Source: Nipponacmea schrenckii
Lineage: Eukaryota > Mollusca > Gastropoda > Lottiidae
Direction: 5' to 3'
Assembly: GCA_030562195.1 (NCBI GenBank)
Contig: CM060199.1
Span: 28,416,338-28,480,337 of the forward strand
Length of the DNA stretch: 64,000 nucleotides
Of the stretch, positions 43,001-50,096 are shown piece after piece (position 1 is the first letter of the stretch; each line of letters opens with the position of its first letter). Both the position numbers and the translations under genes were made by a program. The notes beneath the pieces are model-generated. The model did no database searches. It had not been told where the DNA came from and saw nothing but the letters and a program-made list of their open reading frames with translations.

Positions 43001-46000
43001 TCCAATGCCAAATTCAATCCCCACAATCTTAATACCATTGATTAGAAAAGTGTCAGAAGCACTCAGTTCCTAATCCAAATGGTGATTCCTTTATTGACCT
43101 TTGTCTAACCCCTAACTTTATTACTGAGATGAGACTGTGTACAAATGAGTATTTAAGCTGGTCACAACTATGTTATTGTATAAAGTATCTAATAGAAACA
43201 GAATGGACTTCTTATTACTCATTACCATAAGCAAATTACTCCATGGAGAGCCAACAGACAGAATCTTGGACGGTTATGTGTAACATGAATATATATCCTT
43301 AACTACCATACTAGATTAGTCACTCATATATTTACCTTCATGATAAAAGAAGAATTTTGGAATTTCTTTTACACTACTGATGTCCCAAAATACATGAAAG
43401 ATCCCAGAAATTATATACCATTAAATGACACTAGCTAAAATATGATCTATTCAATATTTTCAATTAAGTTTTTCCGGGTGTTTTGGGTGAAATTGGGTTA
43501 AAAATAATTGATGGGACTGATCAAGTTTCTAGGTAAATAATGACCAGTAAAAACAAGGCATTATCTGCGAGTTACAAACTTGTTTTCTATTTCCCCTCAG
43601 GATTTCCTGAGTAACAAAACTATAAATTGTTTCCAGAAGTCTAATGTCTCAGAGGTAACTAGATATTGAAAAGATAATATTGCTGGAAGTGAAATAAGTT
43701 ATGTATGTCAACATCTATGTTTTGAATAGTAAACCGATACTATTGTTGTCAATGTGTCTGTCAACAAGTAACTGTAAACCAACATCATCTGTAACAAGTT
43801 AAAATACAATCCACCTTTAACAATAGCAGAGTAGATTTGAATATATTTCCTTTAATTTCAGACTATTGATCTTACCATACTTCCAACTGAAGACTGAAAA
43901 TTTTACTATATTCCAACTGAGGACTGAAAATTTTACTATATTCCAACTGAGGACTGAAAATTTTACTATATTCCAACTGAGGACTGAAAATTTTACTATT
44001 TTCCAACTGAAGACTGAAAATTTTACTATATTCCAACTGAGGACTGAAAATTTTACTATATTCAAACTGAGGACTGAAAATTTTACTATATGCAAACTGA
44101 GGACTTTTTCCCATTGATTCAGGACTTGATTTGACTTTTTATCCCATTGATTCAGGACTTGCTTTGACTTTTTTTCCATTGATTCAGGACTTGATTTGAC
44201 TTTTTATTCCATGATTCAGGACTTGATTTGACTTTTTATCCCATTGATTCAGGACTGTTTGACTTATGATTAGACTTGATTTGACTTTTTATCCCATTGA
44301 TTCAGGGCTTGATTTGACTTTTTATCCCATTGATTCAGGACTTGATTTGACTTTTTATCCCATTGATTCAGGATGATTTGACTTTTTATCCCATTGATCC
44401 AGGACTTGCATTGACTTTTTCCCATTGATTCAGGACTTGATTTGACTTTTTCCATTGATTCAGGACTTGATTTGACTTTTTATCCCATTGATTCAGGACT
44501 TGATTTGACTTTTTATCCCATTGATTCAGGACTTGATTTGACTTTAAATCCCATTGATTAAATTTTTTGATTTACATATTTTGATTATTTAGGATAATTG
44601 ATAAGACAATATATAAAATTGATTTAGGATTATAGATTTGACAATATTTCCCATTGATAATATTTATAATTTCCCATTTATTTATGACTGTATTTGACAA
44701 TATGTTTTTTCCCACTGATTTTGTACTGTGAATATGGTTACATTCTTAAGAATGAGTGCAGAAGTATGCCCTATATCAATATCCAACCCAAATGAGTCTG
44801 TCATATCAAATTCAAGCTAAAAATCCATGTCATATTTATAAAGGTTAGATAAAAAAGGAGTTTGAATCTTTTGTTTCTGCAGAGTGATTTCCCTTCAAGC
44901 ACTAATAAAAACTTAAACCTTTGCTATCTACCTATTCAATACGAGGGATAAATATTTATATACAATATTCTTATACTTATTGAATTGTGTTTATATTATC
45001 ATTTACTATAAAGAATTATAGATATTTGAAAAGGTAAAAATTAATTCTGAATTAGACGGAGTTATAAAAGACTTTTTATTATTTCTATGTAGGGCCTATT
45101 TTTTTTTCTAAACTAAATTCTCACTCTGATAACTCCACCTTATTTTTTTCTTTGACCTCGGCCAGTGCTTTACATCTGAGTTTGACTTTACAAACGACTT
45201 CACTCACAAATAGAAAAGAAATACATGGTAAATAAAATGGGGAAAATGAGTTTGAAATAATTATCACCAACAAAAGACTCAGTTTAGAACTCAGGAAATG
45301 TTATTAAACATATAAACAAAAATCTTGGAAATATTTGCACAAAACATTTGACAATAATTTAAAAGGTCACAGGAAATAAGTCATTAAATTTAACCTTTTC
45401 CATTTTGATATATACTGGTGCATATAGATTATCTCATCTGATAATACAATAATTACCAGTGTAATTCATCCACTTATTAAATTCATATTGTTACCAGCAA
45501 TATTTAAGGGATATGATCATTGAATTATTGGCTTTATTTTCATCTCAATAACACTCTTTAGAATTCATATGAGACTTTTGTAGTATATTCTAACTAACTA
45601 TAGTAAGTTATGAAATTCAAATCTGTTTAATTGTAGACATAAGTCTTAACCTTAAGAAGCTAAAGCTCTGTTTACAAAGCTATAAGCATTGCATTCTCAG
45701 TCCAGAAAAAGCCGCAGTAAAATCACAAATTTACCATGTTTACACCAACAATATAACATAAAAATGTTATGCTCACAGACGTCTTCTAATGGTACTCTTT
45801 ATAAAGAGGTAAATATAGACATGCATATAACGCAGATGGCAACAAAAATGGCTTCGGATGATTATCAAATTCTGCAGGAAAAGGTGAAGGTAGGTCGATG
45901 CGCATGTGCAGTAATCCATTCTCGGCATGCTTCGCATTTACACTACAAAAATTTATCAAGTTTGGTCTGAGAACCATTTTGAGAACATCACTTTGAGGTG

Positions 46001-47076
46001 GGCCAGAATTGGAACCGTTCTGAGAACTCTTGACTGTTTGCATTACGCAAAAATCATACCTAACGTTTTGAGAACGGATAAATAAGTTCCATTAAGTGGG
46101 CGGAGAAAATTATTGTAAGACTACATCACTTAACCTAAACTTTCAATATCAAGCATTATGTCATCATGTTCTTAGAAATTTTGGAACAAAGTAATAATCA
46201 AGCTCTTGCATTGTATCAGCCATTTTTTTGAACATTTTAAGTTTTATTTGCGTCAACAACTTACTGTGACTAATGAAATGCAAACTGTAATTGTTGACAC
46301 AAGTCTCAGTTGTGAAAAGTGCTTTGAATAGCTGAAATAAATTCCATTAAGTTGACAAAGAACATAATCGTAAGACTACATAATTTTAAAAATCTAGTAT
46401 CATGAAGCTATGAAATTTGAGAACAAAATAATGAAGCGTCTGCAACATATCAACCATTATTTTAACATTTTAAGTTTCATTTCCTACACTCTATTTCATC
46501 ACAAAAATTCCCAATTAAAAATCATACTCATGCCAAGAATAGAAACTATGTGATAACATATATTAATTGACATGTTGAAAGAATTTAATACAGGTAACCT
46601 GTATTTGAAAGGTAAAAAATAAAATAGGACAGAGAAAATACTTATGTCAGTACATGAACCCAATTTGTAAAAAGTTTTAAAAGCAGATTCATGTATCTGA
46701 GAGGACAAACAAAATCTTTTGAATGCCTGTAACAGAACTTGTTTGTGAGAATCAGAATTCAGAACAGAAACAGATTTATCGTCCATAAAAATTCAGCTCA
46801 TTTCATATCATTATCGCGCATATGCATTTTGAATGCCTCTTTGAAACCCCCAATAGTATTTACCAGTAGGCCTACTCTAAAGGATGCCAATAATAACTAG
46901 GTTTTAACACAATCTGTTAAAAACTATAGTGTACATAGAGTGCATGCAAAATGTTTCATTCACACACCATCAAAACTGGGCTCTAATTCTTAAATAACAG
47001 TTCCTACCTTGACATAGCTTGATCTGTCACCCTCACAATTCAAATTGCATGTTCGACTAGATTTTTTAGTTGCCAT
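969..47076 (-). CDS. RIN2: RIN-family Ras/Rab interactor (Rab5 GEF), 17 coding exons, spliced
   Basis: RIN proteins couple activated Ras and tyrosine-kinase signals to Rab5 nucleotide exchange on early endosomes. Exons (plus coordinates, in transcript order): 47076-47008, 16096-15912, 12246-12126, 11674-11540, 9471-9287, 7897-7806, 7331-5376, 4892-4826, 4680-4578, 4383-4294, 3839-3724, 3463-3388, 3092-2961, 2820-2439, 2236-2162, 1966-1829, 1000-969. All phases join, giving ~1317 residues. SH2 is ~142-262 with an intact FLVR motif (R175). Proline motifs PPVVPPRK (~335-342), PPPLP (~536-540) and KPPPLE (~600) lie in the disordered middle. The RIN homology region is ~925-1065. VPS9 is ~1110-1220 with ADDFLP (D1127, P1131) and GYYLT (Y1167, T1170), matching the catalytic positions of Rabex-5. 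The RA domain is ~1224-1295 and the C-terminus is short. The family call is firm; RIN2 versus RIN3 orthology is not resolved. The N-terminus is uncertain because the frame stays open upstream of the ATG to the exon-1 acceptor. Confidence 0.92.
1180..1500 (+). mobile_element. tRNA-derived SINE family 1, copy in RIN intron 16
   Basis: Starts GAGGTTCTATAGCAG and ends GTTATCCTTGTAAAATATAG. The same ~300-bp sequence recurs inverted at 30236-30545, 32733-32948, 40948-41233 and 50097-50310. The best-preserved head (40948-41233, minus) contains TAGCACAACGG, a fit to the Pol III A box, and a degenerate B box (GTTCTAATC in the 30-kb copy) follows. A 36-bp internal segment (near 1141-1170) is repeated just outside the head of this copy. 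The family is not one I can name. Confidence 0.7.
1829..1966 (-). CDS. RIN2: RIN exon 16, Ras-association domain end
   Basis: 138 nt. Acceptor TATTTTTCAG|AGAATG, donor TCAATAG|GTAAATATG. It encodes NALTDNVCPQIIKSEHRN, then YFAYKRIAAHIAWPKNLKRP. The (F)xYKRI element ends the RA fold in RIN proteins. Confidence 0.9.
2162..2236 (-). CDS. RIN2: RIN exon 15, Ras-association domain
   Basis: 75 nt. Acceptor CCTTCTAG|GTTCC, donor GGAACAG|GTAACTC. It reads C-SMIAHKFKVTNPQEYGLFLL-LNGT, matching the RIN RA pattern VC...A.KFKV.(D/N)P(E/Q)EY.LFL. Confidence 0.94.
2380..2416 (+). repeat. Short direct duplication next to exon 14 donor
   Basis: CCCATGAAGCTAAG(T/C)TTGAA occurs twice in tandem (about 22-bp period), starting ~20 nt inside the intron after exon 14. 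Confidence 0.7.
2439..2820 (-). CDS. RIN2: RIN exon 14, VPS9 domain core
   Basis: 382 nt, 127 codons plus 1 nt. Acceptor TTATTCTAG|GCC, donor GATGTTT|GTAAGTC. It encodes GADDFLPVLIYVIVHSGM, AEIEADYMWGLLHPTLQNGE, GGYYLTTFSSAVLVLRNF and KTLPVRPTMNTKDV. The Asp of ADDF, the Pro two residues later in FLP, and the Tyr and Thr of GYYLT correspond to residues needed for Rab5/Rab21 exchange in Rabex-5. The exchange factor therefore looks catalytically intact. Confidence 0.97.
2961..3092 (-). CDS. RIN2: RIN exon 13, helical bundle preceding VPS9
   Basis: 132 nt, 44 codons. Acceptor TATTTTCTAG|CCAGG, donor CAATGT|GTAAGTAA. It encodes ELIKHYLDKMQKTYSPVKKL, then ENLLAASTTIYQC. This is the four-helix extension in front of the VPS9 catalytic core. 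Confidence 0.95.
3388..3463 (-). CDS. RIN2: RIN exon 12
   Basis: 76 nt. Acceptor TTTAAATTAG|GAATGG, donor ATCAAG|GTAAGAGTG. With two bases from exon 11 it reads R-NGNLELMSNNIKYARNKTAE followed by EIGIK, matching the NGSL..L..N....R.....LG(I/V) part of RIN proteins. Confidence 0.92.
3724..3839 (-). CDS. RIN2: RIN exon 11, with a GC splice donor
   Basis: 116 nt. Acceptor TTTATTACAG|CTTGG. The donor is AACAG|GCAAGTAGG, a GC rather than GT donor with otherwise perfect consensus. It encodes ILNIDSLIESALHVCVIRPL, then KHYIYKLFVRQYN. Phase and family alignment (IE.ALHKCV..PL...IY) both require this junction. A decayed copy of the acceptor and the first part of this exon lies just upstream at 3899-4010. 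Confidence 0.93.
3899..4010 (-). pseudogene. Decayed tandem duplicate of RIN exon 11 acceptor half
   Basis: A ~122-bp segment holding the acceptor, the first ~60 nt of exon 11 and its upstream intron is duplicated: 3779-3900 is the functional copy and 3899-4010 the second. The second keeps an acceptor (GTATACAG|CTTGG) and LGSSEIL but then carries compensating indels that scramble the middle. It lacks the second half of the exon and any good donor. It is very unlikely to be spliced in. Confidence 0.75.
4294..4383 (-). CDS. RIN2: RIN exon 10, RIN homology region
   Basis: 90 nt, exactly 30 codons. Acceptor TTATGTTATAG|GTACG, donor AGTAAG|GTAAGATTC. It encodes VRQFMSGIKNYLIKHGEGEL followed by QDMIERERSK, nearly identical in pattern to vertebrate RIN sequences. 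Confidence 0.96.
4578..4680 (-). CDS. RIN2: RIN exon 9, RIN homology region
   Basis: 103 nt. Two acceptors are visible; phase selects TATTTACAG|ATTATC. Donor AGAAAT|GTAAGTAC. It encodes LSQDRSLIFGSTIDNFVKCT, then TDPQIVMRN, which continues in exon 10 as VRQFMSGIKNYL. This is a hallmark of RIN proteins just before VPS9. Confidence 0.95.
4826..4892 (-). CDS. RIN2: RIN exon 8, start of RIN homology region
   Basis: 67 nt. Acceptor TTTATTACAG|CTCAG, donor TTCAG|GTTAGTAC. It reads S-QFSTQSTLTKGPGAKIKEYIF and joins exon 9 to give KEYIFRLSQDRSLIFG. This fits the family pattern EYI..LA.D....FG. Confidence 0.9.
5376..7331 (-). CDS. RIN2: RIN exon 7, giant disordered proline/serine-rich exon
   Basis: 1956 nt, one uninterrupted reading frame of 651 codons plus flanking partial codons. 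Acceptor CTCTTTTTTCAG|ATTTCTGG, donor GTGGTTT|GTAAGTAC. It opens with DFWTSPKSK, closing the SH2 region, and then is low-complexity and Ser/Asn/Lys-rich. Proline clusters VPPRK, KPPPLPNL and KPPPLE are candidate SH3-binding sites. A basic run (RSKRKQKRHKIARSQS) could be a membrane or 14-3-3 contact, which is inference. Vertebrate RIN2/RIN3 also carry most of their linker in one large exon. Confidence 0.96.
7806..7897 (-). CDS. RIN2: RIN exon 6, SH2 C-terminal part
   Basis: 92 nt. Acceptor TTATTTTTAG|AGATG, donor CAAG|GTAAGATTG. It reads L-DELPHRLILPAVIFHAKTS, then LSALAMLGQ. The family signature is (R)DELP.RL.LP.AI..AK....L..LA.LGQ, followed by (D/E)FW at the next junction, which is also found here. 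Confidence 0.96.
7898..9286. other. RIN intron 5, no gene seen
   Basis: AT-rich intron sequence with no splice-supported exon. A 79-codon open stretch on the minus strand (8847-9086) has no recognisable domain. Confidence 0.6.
9287..9471 (-). CDS. RIN2: RIN exon 5, SH2 core with FLVR arginine
   Basis: 185 nt. Acceptor TTCTTTTCCAG|TCT, donor AATCT|GTAAGTC. It encodes SFLVRQSSHKNSLALSVQ, then HYLIETSEEGLKLQGS. The arginine of FLVR, the phosphotyrosine-binding residue of SH2 domains, is present, as is the HYLI.....GL.L.GS pattern typical of RIN SH2 domains. Confidence 0.96.
9472..11539. other. RIN intron 4, no gene seen
   Basis: Holds a loosely repeated block (~9640-9820, three copies around CCTTAAG..TCTTTACTTC) and a 12-base G run at 10726-10737. 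No coding signal. Confidence 0.6.
11540..11674 (-). CDS. RIN2: RIN exon 4, SH2 domain N-terminal part
   Basis: 135 nt, exactly 45 codons. Acceptor TGTTTTCAG|AGT, donor GGG|GTAAGTATC. It encodes LLERLSKTHSIWLLSNIGR followed by LKDLPTG. This matches the family pattern LL.RLL.THPIWL...L and the PTG that precedes the FLVR strand. Confidence 0.95.
12126..12246 (-). CDS. RIN2: RIN exon 3, acidic linker before SH2
   Basis: 121 nt. Acceptor TTCTATTGTAG|TTGTG, donor GGACAG|GTAATATT. With the two bases left by exon 2 it reads S-CVNEISLSDEESTSDSGHD..., an acidic serine-rich linker. It ends in phase 0. The acceptor is only about 20 nt from a 2.1-kb minisatellite in the preceding intron. Confidence 0.88.
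12265..14352 (+). repeat. ~56-bp minisatellite, about 37 copies, in RIN intron 2
   Basis: Unit core GATAATATCAGTATTGTTTT plus TATATTATAGTTTGATAATA and GTTACACATAACATTTT. Copies from ~12350 to ~13760 are nearly identical. From ~13770 onward a second variant prevails (TATATCATAG, AATATAGTTACATATAACAG, then GTTTG or GCTTG). Occasional short, damaged units occur near 12450-12530, 12780 and 13150. The array ends within about 20 nt of the exon 3 acceptor. Confidence 0.95.
14360..15911. other. Rest of RIN intron 2, no gene seen
   Basis: AT-rich single-copy-looking sequence between the minisatellite and exon 2. Short open stretches have no supporting splice signals or recognisable motif. Confidence 0.55.
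15912..16096 (-). CDS. RIN2: RIN exon 2
   Basis: 185 nt, 61 codons plus 2 nt. Acceptor TATTTCAG|ATG and donor GTCAG|GTATGTATT. It encodes MLSNIANDLDLLLTDICHIY..., comparable to the short helical N-terminus ahead of the SH2 domain in vertebrate RIN2. Because it begins exactly with ATG it could also serve as an alternative start if exon 1 is non-coding. Confidence 0.8.
16600..16830 (+). repeat. Diverged tandem duplication, ~130-bp period
   Basis: The segment around 16605-16680 (CCATCATA..AGAAACATATTATATACTAAGGAGAATGTA) reappears around 16755-16825 with the same order of blocks and substitutions throughout. Confidence 0.55.
17046..17355 (+). repeat. 85-bp tandem repeat built from two half-units
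   Basis: TCAACATACAGCTTTATTG occurs eight times or so, alternately followed by GGTACAGACATG and GATACAGTCAAA. The true period is therefore ~85 bp, about 3.5 copies, with both halves sharing an ancestor. Confidence 0.85.
19563..19963 (+). repeat. 25-bp minisatellite, ~16 copies
   Basis: Unit GCATGGGATGATGTAACTTG plus TATCA, with T/C, A/G and one-base-deletion variants. One internal chimeric unit is present near 19890 (GCATGCGTATCAGCATGGG). The open frame on the minus strand is simply the translated repeat, not a gene. Confidence 0.93.
20459..20575 (+). mobile_element. Truncated copy of the TTAA-flanked MITE
   Basis: Begins TTAA|AGGGATAATAGGTCT like the full copies at 39391 and 40113 and follows them through GGCCAATAAGAGCTCTG. 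It then stops where the 25-bp minisatellite at 20581 begins. The right terminal repeat is absent. Confidence 0.75.
20581..21020 (+). repeat. ~25-bp minisatellite with 51-bp dimeric structure
   Basis: Two unit types, TCTTATCAAAAAGTTTCAGC and TAATATCAAAAGAGTTTCAG, alternate through the middle, so the effective period is 51 bp. About 17 monomers in all. The ends are made of the first type only. The 17-residue periodic peptide on the minus strand is an artefact of this. Confidence 0.92.
23105..23180 (-). mobile_element. SINE family 2, tail fragment
   Basis: GGAGTTTTACGTCCTAC, then CATTGTGGGCCAATGAAGAC, is the reverse complement of the 3' portion of the elements at 30840 and 35465. Confidence 0.6.
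24165..24480 (+). repeat. Degenerate repeats of GTTCAGATGGATAATT
   Basis: About six irregularly spaced, diverged copies of a GTTCAGATGGATAATTnT motif, apparently an eroded minisatellite. Confidence 0.4.
26245..26616 (+). repeat. 26-bp minisatellite, ~14 copies
   Basis: Unit GCTGTTTTATGACAGAATAT plus GCTGTT, with internal deletions in several units. No coding capacity. Confidence 0.9.
28478..28680 (-). mobile_element. SINE family 2 fragment
   Basis: CTTCTGCACCTTATGGGC, AATGAGGGTAATTTTG and GGACCTTGGTTTATTGTCC are reverse complements, in order, of blocks in the 30840-31195 copy. Confidence 0.7.
30236..30545 (-). mobile_element. SINE family 1 copy
   Basis: Reads in inverse orientation to the 1180 copy, from CAACTATATTTTACAAGG to CTATAGAACCCCA, and includes CCAGCTGGTACTGGACCAA and TACCCAATTACAGCTGGG. 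Confidence 0.75.
30840..31195 (+). mobile_element. SINE family 2 copy, damaged head
   Basis: Contains GGATTCAATCCCGGC, a B-box-like motif, then the family body GTCAGTGATGCAGGTCGGAG, CCCTGTGCACGTTCAAGAT and the tail TAGGACGTGAAACTCCAT. The 5' A-box part seen at 35465 is not recognisable here. The open frame across it is incidental. Confidence 0.75.
32034..32408 (+). mobile_element. Tc1/mariner-type MITE with TA target duplication
   Basis: TA|CAGTGAAACCCCTCTAAACC at the left and GGAGGATTTCACTG|TA at the right form imperfect terminal inverted repeats flanked by TA. The interior repeats CCGGTTT / GCGGTTTAGAGGG motifs, as in pogo/Tigger-derived short elements. No transposase. Confidence 0.75.
32733..32948 (-). 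mobile_element. SINE family 1 copy, truncated
   Basis: GGATCCTTTCTTCCAGCTGG to GAACCTCA matches the middle and head of the family. The distal tail is missing. Confidence 0.7.
33680..33795 (+). repeat. Dispersed repeat, copy 1 (second at ~45965-46080)
   Basis: GAGGTGGGCCAGAATTG and CATTACACAAAATTCAT recur at 45994-46060 in the same order with substitutions. No terminal repeats could be set. Confidence 0.5.
35465..35810 (+). mobile_element. SINE family 2, most complete copy
   Basis: Head GGGAGCCGTGGTGGCTCAAT, then GAGTTAGACGCTTGC, looks like a tRNA 5' half with A box TGGCTCAATGAG. GGTTCTATCCC is the B box ~50 nt on. The body and tail match the 30840 copy. Confidence 0.8.
39391..39725 (+). mobile_element. 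335-bp MITE with TTAA target sites
   Basis: Flanked by TTAA (39387-39390 and 39726-39729). Terminal inverted repeats are AGGGATAATAG / CTATTATCCCT. A related copy lies at 40113-40420 and a truncated one at 20459. TTAA duplication is the mark of piggyBac-type transposition. There is no coding capacity, so it would be non-autonomous. Confidence 0.82.
40113..40420 (+). mobile_element. 308-bp MITE, second copy
   Basis: TTAA at 40109-40112 and 40421-40424. The left end is AGGGATAATAG; the right end has decayed to TATCCCT. It shares GATGCATTTGATTA(T/C)TGAAAA and AAAACGCTTAATAAATTGA with the 39391 copy, but lacks a short block after the latter. Confidence 0.82.
40948..41233 (-). mobile_element. SINE family 1 copy with best A box
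   Basis: Full-length relative to the family. On the minus strand the head reads TGAGGTTCTATAGCACAACG then GTTAGAG, with TAGCACAACGG matching the Pol III A box. Confidence 0.78.
41907..42278 (+). mobile_element. 372-bp MITE with long (~75 bp) inverted terminal repeats
   Basis: The left end begins TGTGTTTCCACTTAAAATTG; the reverse complement of the right end begins TGCGTTTCCACT. Both arms contain a second GTTTCCACT and an AGCT(A/G)G(G/C)TT..A motif ~50 nt in, so the arms pair over ~75 bp imperfectly. No transposase. Superfamily not assigned. Confidence 0.65.
42285..42365 (+). mobile_element. SINE family 1 internal fragment
   Basis: CATTTGCTTGGTTACATTGA and GTGAAAGTCTGGTTATCTGA match the middle of family 1, adjoining the right end of the MITE at 41907. 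Confidence 0.5.
43880..44104 (+). repeat. 30-bp minisatellite, ~7.5 copies
   Basis: Unit GACTGAAAATTTTACTATAT plus TCCAACTGAG. The 30-bp period is divisible by three, so stop-free units give long open frames on both strands; these are not genes. Confidence 0.92.
44104..44560 (+). repeat. 33-bp minisatellite, ~14 copies, abutting the 30-bp array
   Basis: Unit AGGACTTGATTTGACTTTTT plus ATCCCATTGATTC. Decayed units continue to ~44720. The first unit shares GAGGACTTTT with the last unit of the preceding array. Confidence 0.92.
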
Positions 47077-47117
47077 TATGCTAGTGTAGTTATCATTCCA
47101 TACTGAAACTTGTATTC
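47008..47117 (-). CDS. RIN2: RIN exon 1 (first supported coding exon)
   Basis: On the minus strand the acceptor TTATTTGCAG precedes 47117 and the donor AAG|GTAGGAAC follows 47008. The ATG at 47076 has a good Kozak context (A at -3, G at +4) and gives 23 codons, MATKKSSRTC..., ending in phase 0, which matches exon 2. The 41 nt between the acceptor and this ATG are also open in the same frame (IQVSVWNDNYTSI), so translation may begin in an upstream exon. The acceptor shows that at least one more 5' exon exists. This end of the protein is not conserved enough to confirm by family comparison, so confidence is lower than for later exons. Confidence 0.6.
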
Positions 47118-50096
47118 CTGCAAATAAACAGGAAACTAAATCAACCTACATTACATTTGAAGCACCCCATTAAGATTTTATATTTCTTTATCTTATCTTA
47201 ACTCTTTAGGTAAGTTTTAACCTATATTCAGGAACCATTAATGTTTAAAATTCTATAATTCTCTTTAACTATATAAATTGTACGATATAGTTTTCTACTT
47301 CTGAGAATAAACATAAAATTTGGATTTTCAAGCATGGCCATGTATATTATCATCTTTGCACCTACCCAGTGCCATGCCATTACTATATAGAATCCCTGTA
47401 TAATCTAATAAAACCATAAAACTATTTTATTGTTAAAAACCTTAACAAATTCATTAAGCAGCTATAAGGATTCAAGGTATTATAGAGAACTTTATTTTGT
47501 CATAATAATCAGGCGAAAGTAAGTACTAAATGTTGCGAAAGGGCTATTTCATTCAAGGGAAATAATTGTCTTAAAATTTTCATTTCAAGATAATCATTTC
47601 AGCTTTACAGTGTTCAGATCTTTGATTCAGTTCCCAGTAACTGAAAACTCTGTAAACTTTAATTGCCACAATTTTGTATTAGATGTTACAAGAAATACCC
47701 ATTTTTGTGTAAGCCATGGATTTTATTTTGATCAGTGTTTTGATGATTGTTTCGAAACGAAGTATATAATAAACCCAGAAGTAGTATATCCATATATCCT
47801 GTGTTTTTTAATGCTTTAGTCCTGCTTCTATATGTCTTACAAAGAATATTTAGCTAAAATAATATAAGTTATTCTGAACTTGACTATACCGATGTAAATC
47901 TTATGATACAAATTTACATTTATACTTAGGGCCTACTTGAATTCAAATGAAAATGTTGTGGCTTTCACGAGCCATGACAAGGTGGGATTGCCCTCATTCA
48001 CCTGTATACCGTTATACTCGAGGTGAAACGAGGTAATATGAACTTTCGCGGTAATGTTGACAAACTTGTAAATATCTTGAACGAATCGTAAATATATTGA
48101 ACGTATCACAAATTTTGAACGGATCACAAATTTTACTCACAATCTAAATATAAACTAAGTAGTCAAAAAGTTAAATTAGTTAATCTTACCTAACTAATAT
48201 GTGGTAAGCAGTATTCACTAAGCTAACGGTAAAACCCGATTGAATAGGCCAGTTATTCACATCTAGTTCCCTCTAAACAATCGCGATTAGCCAGTTAACC
48301 AGTGTATTTTCATATCATAGATGGTAAAATTTGCGTTTTAAAAAGACTTTAGGATCCAATAATGGCAAATTAAAACTTTTGTTGTCAGGAATCTGCTGTC
48401 TGATCTGCTGTGGTCACTTGATGAGTCAGAGCACTGTGTGTAAAATAGCCATTTACTGGAGACAAAACTTTAAAAAAAAGAGTATAAGTCTTTAGGTCTT
48501 ATATTTCGTAAAGATATATTATACAGAAATATTAAGCCTTCTTTGTGCACATAGAAGCCTGTAACATAGGCAAAAGTACAGGGCTATAAATTATATTTAT
48601 TTAATCTATTATATTATTAAATTAAAATTCTTTCGGACAAATCATATTTCACAAAGCATTTAAAGTTATTTCTCGACTGAAACTTGTTGAAAGAATATGA
48701 CATACTTTCAAATAACAAAGTTGCTTACAGTCCAGGAAAAGGTAAAACTATTAGGGCCCGCTAACACTTTTATTTCCTTGCAGTCAACAATAATATGAAA
48801 TTATCCCCCTTTGACCACAAAACTAACCGAATCATAGCATACGCTTCAAGTGCAATATTGGAGACTTTAAAGTTTATGACCATTCTGACAGGTAATAATC
48901 CTTCCACACTCTTGACTTTATGTTCAATGACGAATATAAGAATTAATGGAACAAATGGAAATAATTTTAGACTACATATTAGACTGAAATATATTTAAAA
49001 GAGTTTGAAGATTTTATTTGCTCATTTCTTACTATTAGACTATAAATAAAGGTAAATTTTTTCTTTGTGCGCATATGATTAAAAGAGATATCCAAAGGGA
49101 AAATCCCGAAATTGACAACAAAGCTGTAACTACAAATTTAAAGTTTGCTTATTCTGATTGGTCATTCAAATAATCGCATAGAAGTCGTCGTAGTCGAGAA
49201 ACCAAACCGTTGACTTCAAAGTTTTCTGGTCTTTCTTGCTTTTTTCTGCAGGTTCATCCGCTCCCCATCCATAAATTGACGCTATTTTTATAATATCGTT
49301 TTCTGTACAAATCTGGACCAACTATATCGACCAAAAAAATGTTATAATTAAGTGAAATCAATTAATTCATCAATGAATATCCCCATATGAAGTCTAAGAA
49401 GGAAATATTTTTTATTAAACAATTGGATTGGTGGTGGGATGACTCATACAGAAACTCTAAAACTCCGATTAATGTGAAACTGACCAGGATGTTCGCAGAT
49501 TCAGACCGCTCTGGTTAACAACAAGACTCCTGGTGTGCAAGGAAGCAATTGCAAGTAAATTCAGATAACAGCGATTTATCAGCCTTCAGTGAGTTCAGAT
49601 AGGATCGAGTTCATTTAACGACTCATCAGCTTCTTCAAGTTGCTTGTTAATATTTCTTACTGTGCTGTTCAGGATATCATATTCTAACTAGGAATGGCAT
49701 TTCATACGCTGACTTCCAATGTAATAACCAGTGTAATAACACCCAATAAAAAAAAACGTTACAGAACTAGTTGATATTCATCTTATATTTCAGATAACGA
49801 AAATTCAGTATACTTTTACGTAGAAATAGGTAGCGCATCTGGTTACCGGACCACAAAAATATAAAATTAACGCCCTCCGACCACATGCAGAAATCTGGTA
49901 GTCCAGAAATTTTGGAAATACATCGGTCTGTCAAAATATGCAACATTATAACTTATAAATGAAATAATTCAATATTACTATTTTTTTCAACCCACTTTAT
50001 ATGCATTATAGCAGAAGATGTAAAAAAAAAAAACAAAAAAAAAAAAACTACAATTTTCGAAAATAGTCTGCATAAAGAAGAAAAGAAAAGAAAATA

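Larger units (their letters stand above)
16097..47007. other. RIN intron 1, ~31 kb, gene-free
   Basis: I found no splice-compatible exon or other gene on either strand. Contents listed separately: tandem arrays at 17046, 19563, 20581, 26245, 43880 and 44104; SINE copies at 23105, 28478, 30236, 30840, 32733, 35465 and 40948; MITE-like elements at 20459, 32034, 39391, 40113 and 41907. The remaining sequence is AT-rich without clear structure. Long first introns often carry regulatory elements, but none can be identified by eye here. Confidence 0.6.

Noticed and set aside
43817..44179. 120-codon frame with NIVKFSVLSW repeats, and overlapping frames on the other strand
   Set aside because: Explained by a 30-bp repeat without stops; no independent coding evidence.
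46499..46786. 95-codon minus-strand frame MDDKSVSVLNSDSHKQ..., considered as an alternative first RIN exon
   Set aside because: No GT donor in a phase that joins exon 2 near the hydrophilic part, and the frame turns into intron-like hydrophobic sequence.
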